Source of the DNA: JANPJV01 sp031425695
GTDB taxonomy: Bacteria; Pseudomonadota; Gammaproteobacteria; Xanthomonadales; SZUA-5
Length of the DNA: 22,600 nt
Assembly: GCA_031425695.1 (NCBI GenBank)
Contig: JANPJV010000063.1
Span: 1 to 22,600, forward strand
Direction: 5' to 3'
Shown here: one piece after another, positions 1 through 8,586 of the stretch
Numbering within the stretch: the first letter of the stretch is position 1
How the letters are laid out: every line of letters begins with the position of its first letter
Made by a program: the position numbers and the translations under genes
Notes under the pieces: generated by a model
The model's input: the letters and a program-made list of their open reading frames with translations, nothing else
Told to the model about the DNA's origin: nothing
Databases searched by the model: none

Positions 1-840
1 TGGAATGCCGACATCGAAAGCGTGCGCAGGGCGAAGTCGGGCGCGATCGCGTCGGACGTGTACAACAACAAGATCGTGGCCGAGCGCTCCTACATGCAGG
101 CGGCCTCCACGCGCGTGGTCACCTTCGAGATGTGCGGCAACGACGGCCTGCAGGCGCGTTCCAGCTTCAAGGGGCAGAGCGGCACCTGCAACTACGCCGT
201 GCTCAACACCGCGCTGGCCAACTGCAAGACCTACGTGGCCGCGGCGATGGACTACATCAACACCAACGCCAGCCCCAATACCAAGCTCAAGGTCATCGCC
301 AATCTTTACTACCCGGGCTACAACGCCGACAACGTGCAGAGCTCCTGCACCGATTCGGCGACCGGTGCGACCGTGAACATGCGCAACACCTTCCTGCCGA
401 TCATCGCCAAGATGAACTACTGGATGTGCGAGAACGCGCGGCTGAAAGGCTTCAAGTGCGTCGACAACTTCGCGCAGTACATGGGTGCCGACTACGACAG
501 CAATGGCGATGGCCAGGTTGACTCCAGTGCGCTGCGCTACGTGGCCGGCGACACCGAGACGGGCTACGTCACCCGCATCGCGACGACGTTGAAAGCAACC
601 CTGCGCGATGCGAACACGCATTTCGCCAGTTCCTCCAGCAGCTTCGACTACATCCAGTCCGACGACGTCCATCCGACCTACACCGGTGGCACCGTCTCCG
701 CTGGCCTCTGGGGTGGCAGCACCGGCACCGGCGCGCCGCGCTATACGACCTTCACCAGTGGCAAGAGCCCGCTGTGGAACCAGTTCGGGCACGAGCGCAT
801 GGGCTGGTCATTGTCGACCTACAGCCCGCCGAGTCCCTGA
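1..840 (+). CDS. SGNH/GDSL-type secreted hydrolase, 3' part
   Basis: The frame is open from the first base, so the gene starts upstream of the window; about 279 residues are visible and it ends with TGA at 838-840. Two features fit the SGNH/GDSL esterase-lipase fold: a block III-like CGND segment in VVTFEMCGNDGL (around residues 40-51) and a C-terminal DDVHP segment (around residues 221-225), which matches the DxxH block carrying the catalytic Asp and His. The block I serine would lie upstream. A perfect EF-hand-like loop, DYDSNGDGQVD (bases 490-522), suggests calcium binding. Several cysteines and Ser/Thr/Gly-rich stretches fit an extracellular protein. The substrate cannot be told. It might instead be a GDSL-like protein without esterase activity. 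The next gene starts 15 bases after the stop. Confidence 0.6.
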   Translation, partial: WNADIESVRRAKSGAIASDVYNNKIVAERSYMQAASTRVVTFEMCGNDGLQARSSFKGQSGTCNYAVLNTALANCKTYVAAAMDYINTNASPNTKLKVIANLYYPGYNADNVQSSCTDSATGATVNMRNTFLPIIAKMNYWMCENARLKGFKCVDNFAQYMGADYDSNGDGQVDSSALRYVAGDTETGYVTRIATTLKATLRDANTHFASSSSSFDYIQSDDVHPTYTGGTVSAGLWGGSTGTGAPRYTTFTSGKSPLWNQFGHERMGWSLSTYSPPSP

Positions 841-855
841 TCGCCGGTCTTCTGG

Positions 856-1566
856 GTGAGTGACTCTCCCGGCCAGCCACACGCCGCGCCGTCCACCGTG
901 GACGGCGATGGCGTGCGCATCATTCGCGCGCCGGCACCACGACGTTCGGTCCCGTTGACCTGGGCGCTGGTGCTGGTCGCCATCACGGCAGGCATCGCGT
1001 GGTTCGTGTGGTCGCCGTCGACGTCGACGGTGGCCGCTCCGCCAGCGGTCGTCGGCACTGCCATCGCACCGTCGGCTCCCCCAGCCCTTGCGGTTCCGGT
1101 GGACGTCGCGAGGGAGACACCCATGACCACTCCGCCACCGGTGCCCCGGGCTCAACCGGCCATGCCGCAGTCGTCGCCTGCGGATGTGCGCACCGGCGAT
1201 GTCAATGACCTCGCCACCTATGTATCGCCATCGGATCCGGAACCCACTGCGGGCGAGTTGATCGCGGCCCTGCGCGCGTCCGGCGACCACGGCGGCATCG
1301 CCGCCTTCAATCCACCAGGAACCAGCCCGCCGCTCAAGGGCCTGGCCGTGCCTGCGGATTTCGAATTGCCGCTGGGCTATGTACGCCATCATCAGGTGAC
1401 CGATGCTGGCGAGCCACTCGAAGCAATTTTGATGTTCTCACCCGACTACGCCTTCCGCGATGCCGCCGGCAATCCCGTTCCGATTCCGGAAGACCGCGTC
1501 GTACCGCCGGACATGGCGCCGCCGGGATTGCCGATACGCGAAATCGAGATCCCGCCGCCGGAATGA
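856..1566 (+). CDS. Proline-rich single-pass membrane protein, unknown function
   Basis: This 236-residue protein begins at GTG 856; no other start in frame keeps the membrane segment. A cytoplasmic N-terminus of about 30 residues is followed by one hydrophobic helix (LTWALVLVAITAGIAWFVW, roughly residues 34-52). Then comes a long Pro/Ala-rich extracytoplasmic linker (residues 53-115) and a C-terminal region containing LPLGYVRHH and YAFRDAAGNPVPIPEDR. It ends in a Pro-rich tail (PPGLPIREIEIPPPE). The layout suggests an anchored periplasmic protein or an inner-membrane accessory factor. I do not recognise a family. The Shine-Dalgarno match is poor. Its closeness to the hydrolase upstream suggests co-transcription. 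Confidence 0.6.
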   Translation: MSDSPGQPHAAPSTVDGDGVRIIRAPAPRRSVPLTWALVLVAITAGIAWFVWSPSTSTVAAPPAVVGTAIAPSAPPALAVPVDVARETPMTTPPPVPRAQPAMPQSSPADVRTGDVNDLATYVSPSDPEPTAGELIAALRASGDHGGIAAFNPPGTSPPLKGLAVPADFELPLGYVRHHQVTDAGEPLEAILMFSPDYAFRDAAGNPVPIPEDRVVPPDMAPPGLPIREIEIPPPE

Positions 1567-1603
1567 GATCGTGTGGGTAGTCAATGTCGCGATCGGAGCT
1601 TTT

Positions 1604-1691
1604 GTAGGTCATGTTGCTCGCGGAGCGAGCTACTTGACGCTTTTCGACAGCAGAGCGTCAAGTAGTCCGCTTCGCGGACAACGTGACCTAC
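1604..1691. repeat. Cloverleaf palindromic repeat, copy 1 (88 bp)
   Basis: The element folds into four nested helices. The outer 13-bp stem pairs 1604-1616 with 1679-1691, with one G/T mismatch that would be a G-U pair in RNA. Hairpin I (1617-1629) is CTCGC-GGA-GCGAG. The central 12-bp perfect stem pairs 1630-1641 with 1654-1665 around a 12-nt loop. Hairpin III (1666-1678) is TCCGC-TTC-GCGGA. A second copy lies at 19098-19178 in the same orientation, with the stems kept and the loops changed. There is no T-tract, no transposase and no clear target-site duplication. It is a REP- or MITE-like intergenic element of unknown mobility. Confidence 0.85.
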
Positions 1692-1736
1692 GGGTCAATG
1701 ATCATTTGCTGTCAAAGCCGGTATTGGAATCTCGCA

Positions 1737-4370
1737 ATGTCGGATTTTGACGAGATCCCAACGACACAGACCGATGTGAAAATGCTCCGCCAAACTCCTT
1801 CCCGCCTGCTCGCCCTCGCCAGCATCGCCGCGAGCGCCCTCCTGCTCGGAACTTACGCACGCGGTGGGTACGCCTGGCCGCTAGGTTTCTTCGTGTTGGT
1901 GCCGTGGCTGCTCACGTTGCACCACACCCGCACGCTGGTCGGCGCCCTCGCCAGCGGATGGCTGATGAGCGTGGCTTTCGTGCTGGCCGTATTCGCCTGG
2001 TTCGGCACCGCGGTCGGGACGTTTACTGGCGTCGGCACGCCGGTCGCCCTTTTGCTTTCCGCCGTCCTCGCGCCGCTGTTGCAGCCGCAGGTGCTCGTGT
2101 TTGGGTTGGTCCGGCATCTGGCGGGACGCCGCCATGGCGTGCTGGTGCAGGCATTGGCCGGCGCTTGTGCCTGGGTGGCCTGCGAATGGTCATTTCCGAA
2201 ACTGCTCGGCGACACGCTCGGACACGGTCTCGGACCGTCGATACACCTACGACAGGTGGCCGATCTTGGCGGCGCTGCGGGCATCACCGTGCTGGTGATC
2301 CTGGTCAACGAAGCCCTGGCGCTCGCCGTGATGCGCTGGCGCGAAGGAACACGCTCGTGGTTGCCGCCCCTGATGCTGGCAGCGCTGGTGCCGGCATCGA
2401 TGGCCGTCTACGGCACCGTGCGGCTCGCCTATCAGCAGGCGGAGCAGGATGTGCCGATACCGTACTACCTGCGCATCGGCATGGTGCAGTCCGGGCTGGT
2501 CGACTACGAGCGCATGCGCCGCGAGCTCGGCACGTTTCCCGTCGTGCGCAAGATCCTGGACACCCACTTTGCGCTCTCACGCGCCGCCATTGAACAGCAC
2601 GGCGTCGATGCACTGCTATGGTCGGAAACGGTCTACCCGACAACCTTCAGCCATCCACGCAGCGCCGACGGTGCGGCGTTCGATCGCGAGATTCTCGACT
2701 TCGTCCGTACAGCCGGCGTGTCGCTGGTGTTCGGAACTTACGATATCGATGCCGGCGGCGAGTACAACGCGGCGGCCTTCATCGACCCCAGTGCCGGCCT
2801 GTTGGGCTTCTACCGAAAGACGCATCCGTTTCCGCTGACCGAGCACGTGCCGGCGTGGCTCGACGGCCCGTTCGTGCGAAACAACTTGCCGTGGACCGGA
2901 AACTGGCAAGCGGGCTCGGGCGCGCGGGTGTTTCCGTTGCGGGCGAAGGATGGTCGCGAGCTGCAGGTGGTGCCATTGATCTGTCTCGACGACGTGCGCC
3001 CGCAGCTCGCGATCGACGGCGCCCGCCTGGGTGCACAGGCGATCATCGGCCTTTCGAACGATTCCTGGTTCAGCGCAAGTCCGCACGGCGCCCGGCTGCA
3101 TCTGACGGTCGCTAGCTTTCGGAGCATCGAGACGCGCATGTCGCAGTTGCGGGTCACGACCAATGGCCTGAGCGCGTACATCGATCCGACCGGCGAGGTG
3201 GTCGTGAGCACGGCGATGGGCGACCAGGCCGTCCTCGCCGGCGAGCTTCCCGCCGTCAACCCGCCGCTTACGCTCATGGTCCGATGGGGCGACTGGGTTG
3301 GTGGCGCGGCCCTCGCGTTGCTGCTGATGCTGGGCGCGGGCGGGGTCATCAGCGCCTGGAGCCAGCGGCGCGCCACAGCCGACGTCACAGCGCCCGTGGC
3401 TGATGGTGACGCCGAGGAATACGCCGCCGATGTCGCACTGCTGACCCCGGCGTGGCGTTGGGCCTGCGCACTGCTTCGGATGGCGGCGGGCGCGGGGCTG
3501 GCGACCTTGTTCCTGCTCATGCTGACGCGCGACGGGTTGCAGGTGAACTCGCTGTCACAGATCCAGTTGTACGCCTGGGCCGTGGTCGCGCCGCTCATCG
3601 CGGCGTGGGCGATCCAACGCGCATTTGCCGCCAGCGCGCGCGTCGAAAACGGCATGCTGGTGGTGCGTCGGCGCGCGCAGCGAATCGAGATCCCAATCAC
3701 CAGCATTGCGTTCGTGCGCGTCTGGCGCCTGCCTTTACCGGGCATCGGCATCGACCTGCATTTTGTGTCCGGCCGGCGCTGGCCAGCTGGAATCCAGTTG
3801 TCCGATCCGGATGCGCTGGTGCGTGCCCTCAAGCCAGAGCAAAGCGAAGCAACAGCGATCGCCGCCATGGCCGCTCCCACGATTGCGGAGCAAAGCGAAG
3901 CAACAGCGATCGCGGGCATGGCCGCTCCCACGAATGCATCCCCGCATTCGGTGCAGTTCGACGACACTCTCTCGAAGCGACTTGCCCACTACGCCGCCGC
4001 CCGCGCGGCGGCAACGCATCGATGGCTCGACCATCCACTCGCAAAGTTCGGCCTGTTCCCACTGGTCCCTGCACTGCCCGCCTTTCGCTTGCACCAGCAC
4101 ATCGCATTCGGCGGCACCTTCGGCGAGTACCACACGTACGGACTCGGAGCCTGGCTGCTCGGCTTGCTCATCTGGTGGCTCGCATGGTCGATCGGCCTGA
4201 TGCTGTTCGCCGCCTCGCTACGAATCATCAGCGAGACGGCCACGCTGCTGGTGCTGTGGCGGCGTCCTCAGCAAGCCGCCATGTTCCGCCGTCGCCTGCA
4301 GTGGTTACTGCGCCTGGCGTTTTACCTGGGCGTGCCGCTCTGGTTGCTCGTGCGCATCGTAAGCGGCTGA
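1737..4370 (+). CDS. Apolipoprotein N-acyltransferase-like membrane enzyme with long C-terminal extension
   Basis: The N-terminus has about six hydrophobic helices (residues 15-230), followed by a nitrilase-fold domain (about 245-508), as in Lnt, which transfers the third acyl chain to the N-terminal Cys of lipoproteins in the inner membrane. The visible triad is Glu297 in WSETVYP, Lys361 in YRKTHPFPLTEH and Cys416 in LICLDDV. The usual Cys-Tyr-Glu at the nucleophile is Cys-Leu-Asp here. The protein is 877 residues, whereas Lnt is usually about 500. The extra part holds more membrane helices, a PH-like beta-rich stretch (about 635-698), a 17-residue tandem repeat (701-734) and three further helices. 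The start at ATG 1737 has a weak GGA eight bases upstream; ATG 1782 (MLRQTPSRLLAL) is equally possible. A GTG at 1683 lies inside the cloverleaf repeat and is unlikely. The fold is clear, but whether it acylates lipoproteins is not. Confidence 0.75.
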   Translation: MSDFDEIPTTQTDVKMLRQTPSRLLALASIAASALLLGTYARGGYAWPLGFFVLVPWLLTLHHTRTLVGALASGWLMSVAFVLAVFAWFGTAVGTFTGVGTPVALLLSAVLAPLLQPQVLVFGLVRHLAGRRHGVLVQALAGACAWVACEWSFPKLLGDTLGHGLGPSIHLRQVADLGGAAGITVLVILVNEALALAVMRWREGTRSWLPPLMLAALVPASMAVYGTVRLAYQQAEQDVPIPYYLRIGMVQSGLVDYERMRRELGTFPVVRKILDTHFALSRAAIEQHGVDALLWSETVYPTTFSHPRSADGAAFDREILDFVRTAGVSLVFGTYDIDAGGEYNAAAFIDPSAGLLGFYRKTHPFPLTEHVPAWLDGPFVRNNLPWTGNWQAGSGARVFPLRAKDGRELQVVPLICLDDVRPQLAIDGARLGAQAIIGLSNDSWFSASPHGARLHLTVASFRSIETRMSQLRVTTNGLSAYIDPTGEVVVSTAMGDQAVLAGELPAVNPPLTLMVRWGDWVGGAALALLLMLGAGGVISAWSQRRATADVTAPVADGDAEEYAADVALLTPAWRWACALLRMAAGAGLATLFLLMLTRDGLQVNSLSQIQLYAWAVVAPLIAAWAIQRAFAASARVENGMLVVRRRAQRIEIPITSIAFVRVWRLPLPGIGIDLHFVSGRRWPAGIQLSDPDALVRALKPEQSEATAIAAMAAPTIAEQSEATAIAGMAAPTNASPHSVQFDDTLSKRLAHYAAARAAATHRWLDHPLAKFGLFPLVPALPAFRLHQHIAFGGTFGEYHTYGLGAWLLGLLIWWLAWSIGLMLFAASLRIISETATLLVLWRRPQQAAMFRRRLQWLLRLAFYLGVPLWLLVRIVSG
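3837..3938 (+). repeat. 51-bp in-frame tandem duplication, REP-like
   Basis: Two units of 51 bp (3837-3887 and 3888-3938) encode EQSEATAIAAMAAPTIA and EQSEATAIAGMAAPTNA. The DNA reads GAGCAAAGCGAAGCAACAGC, then GATCGC, a short GC-rich inverted repeat around CATGG, and GCTCCCAC. The GATCGCGGGCAT...GCTCCCAC part resembles REP palindromes common in Pseudomonas and Xanthomonas relatives (from memory). The units differ at only a few positions. They lie inside the Lnt-like coding sequence, between the PH-like stretch and the last membrane helices. Confidence 0.85.
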
Positions 4371-4394
4371 GCGATACCGGTGTCAGCAACAACG

Positions 4395-5474
4395 TCATTC
4401 TCGTTTGAGACTAGGCTTGGCGACCCCGCGCCTTGTCGTCAGATAGGTTGCAAAGCTGCCGAGCCAGTGACCGCCTTCGTAATGTTCGCCAGTGACGGCG
4501 TTCAACCCCGCCTCCCGGTGCGCGTCGGCGGCGGCGCGGATGGCGGCGAGTCGCGGGTCTTTGGACAGGAGCGCCGAAGCGATGCCGTCGAGCATCCACG
4601 CGCGGCTGAGGTTCAAGCCGTCCAGGTGGGCCAGCTTGGGGTCGGAAGGATCGGTCACGACGGCCGGCTTCAAGCTCATGCCGGCGGGCAGGAAGCCCTT
4701 GAGCCAAGTGGAGAACTCGTCCGCGGACAGCACGCGCCGCACAACATCGGCCTCCGCGATGCACGGCGACAGGAAATCTTCGCCGGAAGGCTCGTACGTA
4801 AGCGGGCACGTGACGTCGCGCAGGTAGAAGCGGCGAACGGTCGCTTTTGCCAGCGTTCGCAGCGGTTCGTCGCGCGTCGAATCGATGATCAGTCCGAGCG
4901 CGAATGCGGACTGGCTGTGTTCGCCCGAGCGCACCGGATGCGAGAGCTTCGGCAGCCAGGCCCGCAATTGCGCAGTCGCGACGTCCTCGAGCGGATTCAA
5001 GTTCGACGCGAGCTCGCGCGCGACTGGGTCGTCCCATTCGCGAAGTTCCTGTGCGAGCTGCAGCAGCCAGGCCAGTCCGTACGGGCGCTCGAAGCTGGCG
5101 CGGCCCGCGCCGCGCATGTACGCAACCTCCTGCGCAATGTGCTCAGCGCTGAGGCTCGTTGTCAGCGCCTGTTTCGCCTGCGCGGCAAATGCTGCTTCCG
5201 GATAGGTGCGCGCCAGTCGCGCCAGCAGCCAATGCCCGTGCACCGACGAGTGCCAGTCATAGCAGCCGTAGAACGCCGGCATCAACGTTCGCGGCGATGC
5301 GACGTCCGCATCACTGCTGAGAACATGCGCGATCTTGTTCGGAAATTCCTGGTGCACGCAGGCAAGCGCCAGCGCCGCAAAGCGCTCGGCGGACGCGTTT
5401 GAGGTCACCGGTGCTGCGGCGCTCGCGACGAGCGGCAGCGTGCACAGCGCAACGGTTTTGAGCATGCGACGCAT
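4395..5474 (-). CDS. DUF2891 family secreted protein
   Basis: This is a 359-residue protein with an N-terminal signal peptide (MRRMLKTVALCTLPLVASAAA). The mature part matches the DUF2891 pattern: FAALALACVHQEFPNKIAHVL near the start, then YGCYDWHSSVHGHW, RPYGLAWLLQLAQEL, GEHSQSAFALGL, LTYEPSGEDFLSPC, and GEHYEGGHWLGSFATYL at the end. The conserved His, Trp and Glu residues suggest an alpha/alpha-barrel, possibly acting on carbohydrate; that is inference, because the family has no assigned reaction that I know of. The start at 5474 is preceded by GAGG about seven bases away, and it places the signal peptide at the N-terminus. Its end converges on the Lnt-like gene with a 24-bp gap. It is divergent from the diguanylate cyclase gene; the 156 bp between them hold no clear promoter that I can see. 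Confidence 0.82.
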   Translation of the reverse strand: MRRMLKTVALCTLPLVASAAAPVTSNASAERFAALALACVHQEFPNKIAHVLSSDADVASPRTLMPAFYGCYDWHSSVHGHWLLARLARTYPEAAFAAQAKQALTTSLSAEHIAQEVAYMRGAGRASFERPYGLAWLLQLAQELREWDDPVARELASNLNPLEDVATAQLRAWLPKLSHPVRSGEHSQSAFALGLIIDSTRDEPLRTLAKATVRRFYLRDVTCPLTYEPSGEDFLSPCIAEADVVRRVLSADEFSTWLKGFLPAGMSLKPAVVTDPSDPKLAHLDGLNLSRAWMLDGIASALLSKDPRLAAIRAAADAHREAGLNAVTGEHYEGGHWLGSFATYLTTRRGVAKPSLKRE

Positions 5475-5630
5475 GGGTGTGCCTCGACGGTGGGTTGGAC
5501 AATCTGCCGCCGATCGCGCCGACAGGCAAGGCCGGGGATCAAATGCCCAAGCTGGCGGGAGCACACAGGATCGGGTGCTGGCAGGGATCAATCGCGCGGA
5601 GATCGAACGCTACATCGTATTCTGCGAGCG

Positions 5631-8561
5631 ATGGCCTTTCGTCTAAAGCGACTCTTTTTCGCGCTCACGCTCGCCACGGGCGTGCCGGCCGGCGCCCTCG
5701 ACGCCAACCGGCCGCTGGCGGAATTCACGATGGAGAGCTGGGGCCGGCCTGAAGGCTTGCCGCACAGCTTCGTGATTGACCTCGCACAATCGGCTGACGG
5801 TTACCTGTGGGCCGCGACCTGGCAGGGCGCGGTGCGCTTCAACGGGCGCGAATTCGTCATCTTCGACCAGACCCGGCTCCCCTGGAATCGCGACGGCTCC
5901 GCCTGGGCCCTGGCCCAGGGGACCGGCGGCAGCCTGCTGCTCGGCTCGCAACGTCACGGTGTCAGTCGCCTGTCCAACGGGCGCTGGACGCAGGCAATGC
6001 CTGCCGATGCCATGCCACTGCCGTTGCTGGCGCTGCTCGAGGACCCGCTCGGCCGGCTTTGGGTGGGCACTCAAGGCGGCCTGCTGCGAATCGACGGCAG
6101 CGGCGAGCGGCGCTTCGGGGTGGACACCGGCCTCCCCGACTCGGCCGCACAGACCCTCTCCGCCACGCCGTCGGGGACCGTCTGGGTGGGGACCGGCAAT
6201 GGCGCCGCTCGCATCGAGGGCGATGTGGTGACCGCCTTCGGCGCGCAGCAAGGATTGCCACCGGGCGAGGTCGGCATGATCCTGGCCTCCGCGGATGGCA
6301 GTGTGCGAGTTGGAACCAAGCAGGGTGCGTATCGGCTCGCTGGCGAGCGCTTCGTACGCGAGCCTGCGGACCTGCCGGTCGACCAGGTGAGCTCGCTGCT
6401 GCTCGACCGCCAAGGGTCGCTGTGGATCGGCACCATCAGCAACGGCGTGTATCGGTCCGGCGCCCGCGGGCTGGAACACATCGATGCGCTGCAAGGCTTG
6501 CCGAGCAACCATGTCAATGCGCTGCTCGAAGACACCCAGGGCAATCTCTGGATTGGCACCCACGGCGGACTGACGCAGTTGCGCGAAACCCGCTTCGCGC
6601 TTTACTCCAAGCGCGAAGGCCTGGCCGACGACTTCGTGCGTGCCGTTGCGCCAGACACCGACGGCGCCGTCTGGGTCGCCACCAACGGTGGCATTTCCCG
6701 GATCGCCAACGGTCAGGTCGAAGCGCTGGCCGAGCGCCATCCCGACGCGGCACTGTCGTCGCTGTCCATCCTGACGCGCAGCAACGGCGAGACGTGGTTC
6801 GGCACTTACAGCCACGGCGTTCGCGTCCTCGATGCTGGAGGCATGCGCGCGATTGGACGCAGTGACGGGCTCGCGGGGGACGAGGTGCGCAGCATGCTGG
6901 AAGCGCGCGACGGGGCCGTCTGGGTGGGAACGGCGACCGGGTTGACCCGGCTCGCAGAGAGCGGACCGCGCAGTTGGACCCGCATCCAGGATTCACCACG
7001 CACGATGTATGTGCGCGCGCTGCTGCAGGATCGAACTGGCCGCGTGTGGATTGGACTGCAGCAAGGACTCGCCTGGTCGGACGGCGAGCGCGTCGCAATG
7101 CTGGAGGCCTCCGCGAGCGATCCGATCAGCGTTTTCGGATTGAGCGAATGCACGCACGGCGCGCTCTGGATCGTCGGCCAATCGGGCGTGCAACGCGTTC
7201 GCGACGGCAAGCTCGATCGCTTGCCGGCATCCCACGACTTGAGCGATACCACCATCTTCGCGCTGCGTGCCGATGGCCAGGGCACGGACTGGCTGAGCAC
7301 CGCCGATGGCTTGATCGCGATCAACCATGACCATCTCGAACAGGCCATCGACGGAACCAGCGGAAAGTTGCCGATGGTGCGCTACGCCGACGGACCAGGC
7401 GCGGAGGGATTGGCGCTCAATGGCGGCTCCAACCCGGCAGCCAACCTCGCCCAGGACAAGCGCATTTGGCTGGCTACCTCCCAGGGCGTGGCCGTCTTCG
7501 ATCCGGCAGCGCTCGAATCGCCGGTGGCGCCACCGCCGACCGTCATCGAGCGCATTCACGTCGACGGCACTGAACGGGATCCGGCCGACGCCGCACGCCT
7601 GCCGGCGGGAACCCGGCGCATTCAGTACGACTACGCCGGCCTCTCCTACCTGGCACCGGAATCACTGCGCTATCGATACCGTCTGGTCGGCTATGACGCA
7701 GCGTGGATCGACGCGGGGGCGGTGACCAGCGTCGGCTATACCAACCTCAATCCTGGTGACTACCGCTTCGAGGTCGAGTCCCTGGTCCAGGGGGCCAGCG
7801 GGCCGCCACGGCAAGCGCAGCATGCGTTCCATCTCACGCCGTATTTGTACCAAACCCTCTGGTTTCGCGCGTTGTGCATCCTGACCCTGGTGCTGCTCGC
7901 CGCACTCGCTTATCGCTTGCGTGTCACCGGACTGCGTCGCCAGGCGCAAACCCTGCGCGCCCTCGTCGAGGAGCGCACCCAGGAGCTGCGAGCACGCAGC
8001 CAGAGCCTGGAACGGGCCGACCAGGAAAAGGCCGAATTGATCGAACGCCTGTCCGAAAAGTCCGCCCTCCTCGCCCGCCATGCACAGGAAGACGGCCTGA
8101 CCGGCCTCGCCAACCGCCGCCAGCTCGATCTGTCGGCCGCAGCTGCCATCCATGAATGTCGGGAGCAGGGCCGCCCCATCAGCCTTGCGCTCGTCGATAT
8201 CGACCACTTCAAGAACATCAATGACGCCCACGGCCACGCCACCGGCGACGATGTCCTGCGCGCAGTCGCCCGCGTCCTTGCAGAGCGGGCCCCTGCCCCC
8301 CGGTTGGCCGGACGCTACGGCGGTGAAGAGTTTGGAATCATCCTGCCCGACCACGCGCGCGACGAGGCCGTCCATTTCTGCGAGACCTTGCGTAATGCCA
8401 TTGCCCAACTGGACCTCAGGTCGCTCGCACCGGAAGTGCGGGCTCGCGTCAGCATCGGCGTCGCCGAAGTCACCACCCTCGACCTGCCCGCCGCGTATGC
8501 CGCCGCCGACCGCCAGCTCTACGCTGCCAAACGGGCGGGGCGTGATCGGGTGTGCGGTTGA
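5631..8561 (+). CDS. Beta-propeller (Reg_prop)/Y_Y_Y sensor diguanylate cyclase
   Basis: This 976-residue membrane sensor probably makes cyclic di-GMP from two GTP in response to an extracytoplasmic signal. A signal peptide (residues 1-23) precedes about 12-13 two-component-regulator-propeller repeats (about 55-620), such as LWVGTQGGLLRI, VWVGTGNGAARI, LWIGTHGGLTQL and VWVATNGGISRI, enough for two seven-bladed propellers. A Y_Y_Y domain follows (about 675-735, YRYRLVGYDAAWID), then one membrane helix (about 744-764), a coiled coil (765-815) and a GGDEF domain (816-976). The active-site motif is GGEEF (in RYGGEEFGIIL), with the metal-binding segment LVDIDHFKNIND, so the enzyme should be active. 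The RxxD inhibitory site is missing, since PAPR stands in its place. ATG 5631 was chosen because it opens the signal peptide; the longer frame from 5490 overlaps the opposite gene. Confidence 0.9.
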   Translation: MAFRLKRLFFALTLATGVPAGALDANRPLAEFTMESWGRPEGLPHSFVIDLAQSADGYLWAATWQGAVRFNGREFVIFDQTRLPWNRDGSAWALAQGTGGSLLLGSQRHGVSRLSNGRWTQAMPADAMPLPLLALLEDPLGRLWVGTQGGLLRIDGSGERRFGVDTGLPDSAAQTLSATPSGTVWVGTGNGAARIEGDVVTAFGAQQGLPPGEVGMILASADGSVRVGTKQGAYRLAGERFVREPADLPVDQVSSLLLDRQGSLWIGTISNGVYRSGARGLEHIDALQGLPSNHVNALLEDTQGNLWIGTHGGLTQLRETRFALYSKREGLADDFVRAVAPDTDGAVWVATNGGISRIANGQVEALAERHPDAALSSLSILTRSNGETWFGTYSHGVRVLDAGGMRAIGRSDGLAGDEVRSMLEARDGAVWVGTATGLTRLAESGPRSWTRIQDSPRTMYVRALLQDRTGRVWIGLQQGLAWSDGERVAMLEASASDPISVFGLSECTHGALWIVGQSGVQRVRDGKLDRLPASHDLSDTTIFALRADGQGTDWLSTADGLIAINHDHLEQAIDGTSGKLPMVRYADGPGAEGLALNGGSNPAANLAQDKRIWLATSQGVAVFDPAALESPVAPPPTVIERIHVDGTERDPADAARLPAGTRRIQYDYAGLSYLAPESLRYRYRLVGYDAAWIDAGAVTSVGYTNLNPGDYRFEVESLVQGASGPPRQAQHAFHLTPYLYQTLWFRALCILTLVLLAALAYRLRVTGLRRQAQTLRALVEERTQELRARSQSLERADQEKAELIERLSEKSALLARHAQEDGLTGLANRRQLDLSAAAAIHECREQGRPISLALVDIDHFKNINDAHGHATGDDVLRAVARVLAERAPAPRLAGRYGGEEFGIILPDHARDEAVHFCETLRNAIAQLDLRSLAPEVRARVSIGVAEVTTLDLPAAYAAADRQLYAAKRAGRDRVCG

Positions 8562-8586
8562 CCTGGCGCTTGCAATGGACGTCACT

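Noticed and set aside
1604..1691. The cloverleaf repeat as a tRNA gene
   Set aside because: The outer stem is 13 bp and the central stem 12 bp, no T-loop or D-loop consensus is present, and there is no CCA end.
1683..1736. GTG 1683 as the start of the Lnt-like gene
   Set aside because: It lies inside the outer arm of the cloverleaf repeat and adds residues without homology; 1737 or 1782 is more plausible.
2810..3967. A 385-residue minus-strand open frame inside the Lnt-like gene
   Set aside because: Low-complexity, Ser/Thr/Arg-rich translation with no recognisable domain; the plus strand holds the nitrilase triad.
4380..5402. A 340-residue plus-strand open frame opposite the DUF2891 gene
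   Set aside because: It is Arg-rich with no domain, while the minus strand gives a signal peptide and DUF2891 blocks.
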